Under the pieces are notes generated by a model. It was not told where the DNA came from and ran no database searches. It worked only from the letters and a program-made list of their open reading frames with translations. From Parvularculaceae bacterium UBA4496 (GTDB taxonomy: Bacteria > Pseudomonadota > Alphaproteobacteria > Caulobacterales > Parvularculaceae): DNA of 13,573 nt. The stretch covers positions 1 through 13,573 of the forward strand of contig DGNI01000154.1 of the NCBI GenBank assembly GCA_002388885.1, written 5' to 3'. The first letter of the stretch is position 1; every line of letters starts with the position of its first letter. The translations under genes were made by a program, and so were the position numbers. This document shows positions 1 to 5,862 of this stretch, piece by piece.

Positions 1-106
1 GCGTGCCGATATCCTTGTGGTTCGTCGAAAACAGCCAGCGAACAAGAAATGGCGGTTTGTGGTCGTGCGCGTCGTGCGAATCGGATGCGGCGTGTGCGTC
101 AGCCAT
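1..106 (-). CDS. ctaD: Cytochrome c oxidase subunit I, N-terminal part (runs off the window)
   Basis: This is the first 35 codons of the catalytic subunit of the aa3-type cytochrome c oxidase, the heme-copper membrane protein that reduces oxygen and pumps protons. The gene leaves the window at base 1. The visible protein begins MADAHAASDSHDAHD and then shows the subunit I N-terminal signature RWLFSTNHKDIGT, which is close to diagnostic. The region before it is His/Asp/Ala-rich and hydrophilic. The start is the ATG read from 106 down to 104, with a purine-rich AGAGG about 7 bases upstream. Only 14 bases separate it from the ctaC stop, so the two genes are almost certainly co-transcribed leftward. 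Function beyond identity cannot be checked because the heme and copper ligands lie outside the window. Confidence 0.95.
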   Translation of the reverse strand, partial: MADAHAASDSHDAHDHKPPFLVRWLFSTNHKDIGT

Positions 107-120
107 TGGTCTTGCCTCTT

Positions 121-1284
121 CTATTCAGCCGCGGCGCCGGCGGCGGGGCCCTGCGCAAGCTTCACATTGTCGGTTTCAAACATCGGATCGAGCCCGGCCA
201 GCGCGCGCTGGCTGTCGACCCATGCTTCAAATTCAGGGCGCGACACAACCTCGACCGCAATCGGCATGAAGGAGTGCTTGACGCCGCAGATTTCCGAGCA
301 TTGCCCGTAATAAACATCCTCACGTTCAGCTCTGAACCAGGTTTCGTTAATGCGGCCCGGCACAGCGTCGATTTTTACCGCGAAATTCGGCAGCGCCCAT
401 GAGTGGATAACATCGCGGGCTGTCGTTGTGACGCGAATGGTTTCGCCGACGGGCACGACGACGCGATTGTCGACCTCAAAGCGGTAAAGCTCAGGCGTTG
501 TCTGGTCTTCCGGCAGCATGTTGGAGGAAAATTCAAAATCGCCGAAGTCCGGATAGGAGTAAGTCCAGCCCCACTGATAGCCATTGACTTTGAGCGTCAT
601 GGTTGGCGCGAGGATCACTTCTTTTTCACAGCCATCGAGGTACCGTTTCGCCATCGGGCAGCCGGAAACATTCTGGGTCGACCGCCCGCCGCGCAGGATA
701 ACGCTTGTCCCTGACGCCGCCGGTTCATTGAGCGAGACCACAAGATTTGGCTCGCCCCAGCCGTCGACGCGGAAGTCTCGGCGGTTTTTCAGAACGGTCC
801 GTTCGACGCCATTGTCTAGCACGACCTGCAAATGATCGGCGCGCTTGACCATGCGGCTTTCAGGAAAATCGTTAGCAAAAACGAAATCGACCGTCTGTCC
901 ATCCCCGCGCGCGACGACCTGTTTGCCGTCCGGCACCACGTCTTCCTTGAACAGGAGCTCGAATGACGGCAGCGCGATGACCAGCAGGATCAGGATTGGC
1001 ACGCCAGTCCAGATGATTTCAACCAGCGTATTATGGGAAAATTTGCGCGGCTCCGGGTTCGCCTTGGCGTTGTAGCGCACAATCACCCAGATCAGCAGCG
1101 CCAGTACAAACAGGCTGATCACGGTGATGATCGGCATCAATATGCCGTTGTGGAAAAAGTGAACTTCCTCCGCCAGCGCCGACCCCGCCGGCAACATCGA
1201 AATTCCCTTGTCCACAGGCAGCGCGAATGCGCTCGCCGACGCCAGTGCCGCCAACCCCGAGAATCCAGATAAAAGTCTTTTCAT
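121..1284 (-). CDS. ctaC: Cytochrome c oxidase subunit II with an unusual insertion
   Basis: Subunit II of the aa3 oxidase accepts electrons from cytochrome c at a dinuclear CuA centre on the periplasmic side and passes them to subunit I. The 387-residue protein has a signal peptide (about 1-22), two membrane helices (about 48-70 and 88-112) and a C-terminal cupredoxin domain. The CuA ligands are complete: H294, C329, E331 (backbone), C333, H337 and M340, within CSEIC and the following GVKHSFM. The cytochrome c docking stretch YQWGWTYSYPD is at 236-246. The protein is about 90-100 residues longer than typical bacterial subunit II because of extra sequence at about 118-225, between helix 2 and the cupredoxin domain. 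I chose the ATG at 1284 because it follows GGAAAG and begins a good signal peptide. A 32-residue upstream extension to 1380 is open but basic and unlikely. ctaD follows after 14 bases. Confidence 0.95.
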   Translation of the reverse strand: MKRLLSGFSGLAALASASAFALPVDKGISMLPAGSALAEEVHFFHNGILMPIITVISLFVLALLIWVIVRYNAKANPEPRKFSHNTLVEIIWTGVPILILLVIALPSFELLFKEDVVPDGKQVVARGDGQTVDFVFANDFPESRMVKRADHLQVVLDNGVERTVLKNRRDFRVDGWGEPNLVVSLNEPAASGTSVILRGGRSTQNVSGCPMAKRYLDGCEKEVILAPTMTLKVNGYQWGWTYSYPDFGDFEFSSNMLPEDQTTPELYRFEVDNRVVVPVGETIRVTTTARDVIHSWALPNFAVKIDAVPGRINETWFRAEREDVYYGQCSEICGVKHSFMPIAVEVVSRPEFEAWVDSQRALAGLDPMFETDNVKLAQGPAAGAAAE

Positions 1285-1416
1285 CGCCGCTTTCCGCCCT
1301 TTGGCTGCGCCCTTCGGTGATTTCGCCGCCGCGGCGCGTGAGACGCCCGGCAAATTCCTTGAATATCCCGGACGCCGCAATACGCCCGCCCGGGCACCAA
1401 GGCAAATAATTCAAGC

Positions 1417-1428
1417 GGCTTATAAGCC
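1417..1428. promoter_or_regulatory. Perfect 12-bp palindrome GGCTTATAAGCC in the ctaC/tldD divergent region
   Basis: GGCTTATAAGCC is identical on both strands and lies between the divergent ctaC and tldD genes. Read leftward it holds TATAAG, which could be the -10 element of a ctaC promoter; ATGACG lies 18 bases upstream as a poor -35. It could instead be an operator. The 261-base region 1285-1545 holds nothing else I can name. The promoter reading is inference. Confidence 0.3.
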
Positions 1429-1545
1429 CGCAGGCGGTGTGGCGTCATGAAGGAAATGGCGGAAAAATGGTCGCAGGATGTGCGGCGCAATACCGGCCAA
1501 TTCCGCCCATTGCCGCGGGCGGCCTGCAGCCTTAAGTCTTGGATC

Positions 1546-2964
1546 ATGACCGATTCTTATTTCTTCTCCCGCACCGATCTTGATCGCGCCCGCACGCAAG
1601 ACATTCTCGACAACGCGTTGAAAGGCGCCGATGACGGGGAACTTTTCCTCGAATATGGCCAGTCGGAAGCCTTTGTTTTCGACGATAACCGCCTCAAGGC
1701 GGCGAATTTTGACGTGCAGCAGGGCTTTGGCCTGCGCGCGGTGTGCGGAGAATCGACCGGCTACGCCCATGCATCAGAGCTTTCCGAAGCAGCCCTGAAG
1801 CGCGCCGCCAGCGCTGTGCAGGCGGTCAAATCCGGTTCAGGCGGCGAACTCGCCGAAGGACCGGCGCGGACGAATTCGAAACTTTACCCGGAAGAAAATC
1901 CGCTGGGCGATCTGCCCTTCGAGGTAAAGACAAAGCTGCTTGAAGACATCAACGCCTACGCCCGCGACAAGGATGCCCGCGTGCGGCAAGTGTCGTGCTC
2001 GCTTTCGGGCTCCTGGGAGGCTGTCGAGATCATCCGTCCCGGCGGCGAAATCATTCGCGATTTCCGGCCGCTCGTGCGCCTCAACGTATCAGTGACCGCC
2101 GGCGAAGGTGATCGGCAGGAGAGCGGGTCTTACGGCGCCGGCGGACGCGAGGGCTATGCGCGCTTCATCACCCCGGAGGCGTGGCAGCGGCAGGTTGACG
2201 AAGCGCTTCGCCAGGCGCTCGTCAATCTCGAGGCTGAGGCTGCGCCGGCGGGCGAAATGGAAGTGGTTCTCGGATCGGGCTGGACCGGCGTTCTGTTGCA
2301 TGAAGCGGTCGGCCACGGCCTTGAAGGCGATTTCAACCGCAAAAAGACCTCCGCCTTTGCCGGACGGCTCGGCGAACGCGTCGCTGCACCGGGTGTTACC
2401 GTCATCGACGACGGCACGATTTCAGGCCGGCGCGGATCGCTCACAGTCGATGACGAGGGCACGCCTACATCGCGCACCGTGCTGATCGAGGACGGTATTC
2501 TCAAAGGCTATCTGCAGGATCGTTTGAATGCGCGCCTCATGGGCATGAAGGCCACCGGCAACGGGCGGCGCGAAAGTTTTGCGCACCAGCCGATGCCGCG
2601 AATGACCAACACGTTCATGAACGCAGGCGATCACGACCCGGAAGAAATTCTTTCAACCGTCAAGGACGGCATTTACGCCGTCAATTTCTCCGGCGGCCAG
2701 GTCGATATCACTTCCGGCAAGTTCGTCTTCAACTGCACCGAAGCCTATCGCGTCAAAAACGGAAAAGTCGGCGCGCCAATCAAGAACGCTGCGCTCATCG
2801 GCGATGGACCGAGCGTGCTGACGAAAGTCTCGATGATCGGAAACGATTTTGCGCTCGATCCTGGCGTCGGCGTTTGCGGCAAGGCGGGACAGGGCGTTCC
2901 CGTCGGCGTCGGCCAGCCAACAATAAAAATCGACGCTCTCACCGTCGGCGGCGCCGGCGCGTAA
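1546..2964 (+). CDS. tldD: Metalloprotease TldD
   Basis: TldD is the zinc-bearing subunit of the TldD/TldE(PmbA) heterodimeric protease, which in E. coli degrades unfolded peptides, matures microcin B17 and affects CcdA turnover. It is cytosolic. The 472-residue protein matches the family length (about 480). The HExxxH motif is present as HEAVGH at 252-257, and the expected third ligand near the C-terminus is C444 in GVCGK. Other family blocks seen are GVTVIDDGTI (around 283-292) and RMTNTFM (around 352-358). The ATG at 1546 fits the family N-terminus, but its ribosome site is weak. An in-frame ATG at 1447 would add 33 residues without family resemblance. The partner pmbA is not in the window. 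Placement next to ctaC is common in alphaproteobacteria. The gene ends one base short of the convergent neighbour's stop. Confidence 0.95.
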   Translation: MTDSYFFSRTDLDRARTQDILDNALKGADDGELFLEYGQSEAFVFDDNRLKAANFDVQQGFGLRAVCGESTGYAHASELSEAALKRAASAVQAVKSGSGGELAEGPARTNSKLYPEENPLGDLPFEVKTKLLEDINAYARDKDARVRQVSCSLSGSWEAVEIIRPGGEIIRDFRPLVRLNVSVTAGEGDRQESGSYGAGGREGYARFITPEAWQRQVDEALRQALVNLEAEAAPAGEMEVVLGSGWTGVLLHEAVGHGLEGDFNRKKTSAFAGRLGERVAAPGVTVIDDGTISGRRGSLTVDDEGTPTSRTVLIEDGILKGYLQDRLNARLMGMKATGNGRRESFAHQPMPRMTNTFMNAGDHDPEEILSTVKDGIYAVNFSGGQVDITSGKFVFNCTEAYRVKNGKVGAPIKNAALIGDGPSVLTKVSMIGNDFALDPGVGVCGKAGQGVPVGVGQPTIKIDALTVGGAGA

Positions 2965-2965
2965 G

Positions 2966-4069
2966 CTACGCCGTCGCCTTCAGGACGATGTCGGATACGA
3001 CAGCAAGAACGACGGCGAACAGGATCGTGAGGTATAGAATACCTGACATGAACGCCGTCCATACTGTCTTGACCCAGCCGCGCCCGTAAGCGCGCCTCAG
3101 AACAACCAGGTAATAAATCGCCACGGCAGCGAACGACGCAGGGCCGGTGAAAGGAACGCCGATCTGCGCCAGAATAAGCGCAACCCCAATTAATGCGAAG
3201 CCAACGGCGTGCGTATAAAGCGACAGAACCATGTGATCGAAAATGAGCGCATCATTGCCGCGAATGAAAAGCGTCAGCATCAGCGCCAGCACCGGCGTCA
3301 TCAGGAAGATGCCGCGTGTCAGCCAATTGTTGAACGCACTGTTGAATTCGCGGGGGTTTGAAATCGTCCAATTGATGCCTGTGAAAATACGCTCGGTCAG
3401 TTCGGCCGCCTGCTTTCGTTCCTCTTCGAGGGTTCCAACTTCTCCGACGCTGACATTCTCCGAATTTTGAATGCTTTCAGCGGCGCTTTCCTTGATCAGC
3501 CTGACGCACTCATCCAACCGCTCCTTGTCCGTGTTAAGCTCGGTTTCCTTGACAAAGAATTTTAACTTGCCGTTGAAGCCACATTCCTGCGTTTCCTCGG
3601 CCGTTTCATCATCGTCCATCATGACAGTCGCCGTTACCCCGTTTTCAGGGCTGTCCTTGAAAGTGACATCGACGCCGATGAACAGCGTATTCGTAAAACT
3701 GATGGTGAGAAAAAACAAAAAGCTGATGACAAGGAACAAACGCACCGGCGGCGTGAAGCGCGAGCGTTTTCCATGTGCGTAATCTTTCGGCACGGCGCCC
3801 GGCGAAACCGCCAGCAGGCCGAGGGTGCGCCACATCCGGCCATCGAAACTGAACGTGTCTTCGACGAAATCCCGCCCGAGTAGAAAAACGCTGCGGCGCA
3901 TGTCGTCATGCTTTTGACCGCAATTGGCGCAGAACTGTCCGACCGTCGGCGCCGCGCAAGAAAGGCATCCCGTCATGATAACGCCGCCCGTCATCAAACT
4001 CTGCGTTGAAACGCCCTGTGGCGGCTCACCGCCCGTCTCGCCATCGCCCAGATCGTCAATTTCGCTCAT
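2966..4069 (-). CDS. Zinc-ribbon multi-pass membrane protein (DUF3667-type)
   Basis: This 367-residue membrane protein has unknown function. A hydrophilic N-terminus carries a four-cysteine zinc ribbon, CLSC at 35-38 and CANCGQ at 47-52. A conserved-looking cytoplasmic stretch (about 58-108, including FSFDGRMWRTLG) leads to the first helix. Membrane helices appear at about 110-130, 252-270, 280-303, 309-324 and 338-360. A charged loop of about 120 residues (131-250) lies between helices 1 and 2 and includes C163 and C188. This architecture matches DUF3667 family proteins. The chosen ATG at 4069 follows AGGGGCGG at good spacing; a TTG five codons upstream (4084) is possible but less likely. 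Its stop is one base from the convergent tldD stop, leaving no room for a separate terminator. Family membership is from pattern recognition and is moderately sure. Confidence 0.75.
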   Translation of the reverse strand: MSEIDDLGDGETGGEPPQGVSTQSLMTGGVIMTGCLSCAAPTVGQFCANCGQKHDDMRRSVFLLGRDFVEDTFSFDGRMWRTLGLLAVSPGAVPKDYAHGKRSRFTPPVRLFLVISFLFFLTISFTNTLFIGVDVTFKDSPENGVTATVMMDDDETAEETQECGFNGKLKFFVKETELNTDKERLDECVRLIKESAAESIQNSENVSVGEVGTLEEERKQAAELTERIFTGINWTISNPREFNSAFNNWLTRGIFLMTPVLALMLTLFIRGNDALIFDHMVLSLYTHAVGFALIGVALILAQIGVPFTGPASFAAVAIYYLVVLRRAYGRGWVKTVWTAFMSGILYLTILFAVVLAVVSDIVLKATA

Positions 4070-4087
4070 GAACCGCCCCTGCAACCA

Positions 4088-4115
4088 AGTTTAGCAGGGC
4101 CCTTTTAATCTGCAA
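4088..4115 (-). promoter_or_regulatory. Possible promoter of the DUF3667 gene
   Basis: Read leftward there is TTGCAG (4115-4110), a 16-base spacer and TAAACT (4093-4088) preceded by TGC, an extended -10. A start near 4081 would give a short leader containing the AGGGGCGG ribosome site. Matches to consensus are only fair. Confidence 0.3.
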
Positions 4116-4138
4116 AATTAGGGCCTTTCTGGCGGAGA

Positions 4139-4167
4139 TTGACTCACAACCTTTTAGTTGTTATTCT
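4139..4167 (+). promoter_or_regulatory. Sigma-70 type promoter of the arsR-SRPBCC operon
   Basis: TTGACT (4139-4144) and TATTCT (4162-4167) are separated by an optimal 17-base spacer. Transcription would start near 4173-4175, leaving a leader of about 20 bases before the ATG at 4195. This placement rules out the in-frame TTG at 4168 as the start codon, because it would lie upstream of the transcript. It is the best-formed promoter in the window. Confidence 0.65.
4146..4161. promoter_or_regulatory. Inverted repeat ACAAC-N6-GTTGT, likely ArsR operator
   Basis: ACAAC (4146-4150) and GTTGT (4157-4161) form a perfect 5-bp inverted repeat with a 6-base centre, lying entirely in the spacer of the arsR promoter. 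Dimeric ArsR-family repressors commonly bind such elements over their own promoters, so autorepression is the natural reading. Binding itself is inference. Confidence 0.55.
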
Positions 4168-4194
4168 TTGAGCGGAGATTCGAATTGGTTCACA

Positions 4195-4509
4195 ATGCCT
4201 GCGGAACGAAGCGTTTATGATGCTATCTCACATCCGGTTCGGCGGCGTATTCTGGATGAACTATCCAAAAATGCGGCGCCGGTTCATGCACTGGTCGAAT
4301 GTTTCGACATTAGCCAGCAGGGCGTTTCAAAACACCTTCGCATCCTCACCGATGCAGGGCTCGCGCAAAGTAGGCGGCAGGGGCAGGAAAATATCTACCA
4401 CCTCAACACCGCGCCGCTCGAAGAGGTGCGCGACTGGCTAAAAGATTTCTGGAAAGAACGGCTGCACGGCTTCAAAACCGTAGCCGAAGAGGAGAAACCC
4501 TATGAATGA
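4195..4509 (+). CDS. ArsR-family winged-helix transcriptional repressor
   Basis: A 104-residue DNA-binding protein. It starts like SRPBCC-linked ArsR regulators (YDAISHPVRRRILDEL at about 8-23), continues with the recognition-helix motif QQGVSKHLRIL (41-51) and ends the domain with a wing (about 58-70, RRQGQENIYHL). The metal-sensing ELCVCDL motif of classical ArsR/SmtB is absent and only C36 is present, so it is unlikely to be an arsenic sensor of that type. The ATG at 4195 lacks a strong ribosome site; a TTG at 4168 is in frame but lies upstream of the predicted transcription start. Its last 8 bases overlap the next gene, so the two are co-translated. The operator-like repeat at 4146-4161 suggests it represses its own operon. 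Confidence 0.88.
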   Translation: MPAERSVYDAISHPVRRRILDELSKNAAPVHALVECFDISQQGVSKHLRILTDAGLAQSRRQGQENIYHLNTAPLEEVRDWLKDFWKERLHGFKTVAEEEKPYE

Positions 4510-4954
4510 CGCGCCGCTAGAGACGATTGAAGAAGCGATAACCGCCGACGTCTCGCTGGAGCGCGCTTGGTCCGTTTTGACGGGCGAGGAACATGTGCCG
4601 CGATGGCTCGGCTGTCTCCATTACAAAAAGATGATCGGGCATGTTTTTTACATGCAGCCGGACCAAAAGCGCAGAGAGGCAGGAGAAATTGAAGGCGCCA
4701 CGCACTGCGAAATTCTGGCGCTCGACGAGCCGTATTGTTTCCGGTTTTCGTGGTACCTGCCCGGCACGCCAAAAACCGAAGTCGCCATCGAACTTAAAGA
4801 GGTGGCGCCAAAGAAAACTCAAGCGAAATTAAAGCATTCTGGCTGGGATCAGTTTCAAGCGCAGGAAATCCGCCAAGTCTGGGAGATGCTGAAGGGCGGC
4901 TGGAAATCAGCCGTGCTGCCGAATTTCAGGAAAACCGCAGAAACAGACGCTTGA
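4502..4954 (+). CDS. SRPBCC / AHSA1-like ligand-binding protein
   Basis: A 150-residue protein of the START/Bet v1-like (SRPBCC) superfamily, AHSA1-related branch. These are cytosolic helix-grip folds with a hydrophobic pocket whose ligands are mostly unknown. The N-terminal strand (EEAITADVSLERAWSVL) with the helix and Trp-containing segment (VPRWLG at about 32-37), the middle FRFSWYLPG and the C-terminal LKHSGW block fit the family. The start is the ATG at 4502, with AGGAG (4490-4494) at ideal spacing inside the preceding arsR. ArsR-SRPBCC pairs are widespread in proteobacteria, and the regulator is usually thought to control the partner. Nothing in the sequence identifies the ligand. Confidence 0.85.
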   Translation: MNDAPLETIEEAITADVSLERAWSVLTGEEHVPRWLGCLHYKKMIGHVFYMQPDQKRREAGEIEGATHCEILALDEPYCFRFSWYLPGTPKTEVAIELKEVAPKKTQAKLKHSGWDQFQAQEIRQVWEMLKGGWKSAVLPNFRKTAETDA

Positions 4955-4963
4955 GACTCTAAC

Positions 4964-4982
4964 GAGCGGTTCCCTGCCGCTC
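4964..4982 (+). terminator. Stem-loop after the SRPBCC gene, possible weak terminator
   Basis: GAGCGG, loop TTCCCTG, CCGCTC forms a perfect 6-bp stem 9 bases after the SRPBCC stop. No T-run follows, so intrinsic termination would be weak. An overlapping 10-bp palindrome GCTCGCGAGC sits at 4979-4988. It may attenuate read-through into gluQ. Confidence 0.35.
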
Positions 4983-5004
4983 GCGAGCGCAGTAAGAACG
5001 CGCC

Positions 5005-5862
5005 ATGAGAGACTTCGTTACCCGTTTCGCACCCTCGCCGACCGGGCTTTTGCATCTCGGGCATGCTTACTCGGCGCTCATCGCTTTTGATGCGGCGCGA
5101 GCAGGGAACGGGCGGTTCATCCTGCGGATAGAGGACATCGACCAGACGCGCTGCCGGCCGGAATTCGAGCAAGCCATCTATGAAGATCTGAAATGGCTCG
5201 GATTTGTGTGGGAAACACCTGTTCTGCGCCAAAGCGATCATTTCAATGATTACGACGGCGCGCTGCAAACGTTGATTGAAAAGAATCTCGTCTATCGCTG
5301 TTTCAAAACACGCAAGGAGGTCGCCGATGAAATCGCGCGTGCGCCGCACCTCACGCCGGACGGACCCGAAGGGCCGCAATATGTCGGCGCGCCGCTCGAC
5401 CCCGATGAAGAACAATCGCTGCTCGGAGAAAACGCGCCCTTTGCGTGGCGGTTATCCATCAGCGCTGCGAAAGAATATCTGGGCAGCAGCTTTGACAGGC
5501 TTTCATTTGCGGAAGAAAAAGACGGCTGCACGATCAACACAAAAGCAACACCGGAAATTTTCGGCGATGCAATTATTGCGCGCAAGGATAACGGGACGAG
5601 CTATCATCTGGCCTCTGTTTACGACGATGCACTACAGGGCGTCACGCATGTAATCCGCGGACAGGATCTTTATCATGCGGCCCACTTGCATCGGCTACTA
5701 CAAGCGTTGCTCGACTTGCCGGCGCCGGTTTATCGTCATCATCGGCTAATTACCGACGACAGCGGCAAACGCCTCGCCAAACGCGACAGGGCCGCGACCA
5801 TTCAGGCGTTGCGCCAGTCCGGCGCAACGCCTGGAGGCATACGGAAACGACTAGGCGTTTAA
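5005..5862 (+). CDS. gluQ: Glutamyl-Q tRNA(Asp) synthetase
   Basis: This enzyme resembles the catalytic half of glutamyl-tRNA synthetase. It activates glutamate and attaches it to queuosine at position 34 of tRNA-Asp rather than to a tRNA 3' end. The 285-residue length, without an anticodon-binding domain, separates it from GltX (about 470 residues). The class I signatures are present: RFAPSPTGLLHLGH with HLGH at 17-20, RIEDID at 41-46, and a KMSKS-equivalent KRLAKR at 255-260. The family's zinc-binding cysteine cluster looks degenerate: C99 remains, but the CxC partner position is K101. The ATG at 5005 is placed by homology; its ribosome site is poor. It follows the SRPBCC gene by 50 bases and overlaps the aldo/keto reductase 3' end by 12 bases. 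Confidence 0.93.
   Translation: MRDFVTRFAPSPTGLLHLGHAYSALIAFDAARAGNGRFILRIEDIDQTRCRPEFEQAIYEDLKWLGFVWETPVLRQSDHFNDYDGALQTLIEKNLVYRCFKTRKEVADEIARAPHLTPDGPEGPQYVGAPLDPDEEQSLLGENAPFAWRLSISAAKEYLGSSFDRLSFAEEKDGCTINTKATPEIFGDAIIARKDNGTSYHLASVYDDALQGVTHVIRGQDLYHAAHLHRLLQALLDLPAPVYRHHRLITDDSGKRLAKRDRAATIQALRQSGATPGGIRKRLGV

Larger units (their letters stand above)
4132..4180. repeat. Direct repeat GCGGAGATT, two copies 40 bp apart
   Basis: GCGGAGATT occurs at 4132-4140 and again at 4172-4180. The copies bracket the promoter core of the ArsR gene, one touching the -35 and one at the predicted transcription start. Role unknown; it may be a second regulator site or a relic of a small duplication. Confidence 0.5.

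Noticed and set aside
1285..1380. In-frame N-terminal extension of ctaC (32 residues)
   Set aside because: It is basic and Ala-rich, precedes a proper signal peptide, and the ATG at 1284 has its own GGAAAG ribosome site.
1447..1545. In-frame 33-residue extension of tldD
   Set aside because: It has no resemblance to the TldD N-terminus. The ATG at 1546 matches family length, although its ribosome site is weak.
4168..4194. TTG start for the ArsR gene
   Set aside because: It lies upstream of the predicted transcription start (-10 at 4162-4167) and has no ribosome site.
4855..5415. 186-codon minus-strand ORF opposite the SRPBCC end and gluQ
   Set aside because: It overlaps two well-supported genes and shows no family motif.
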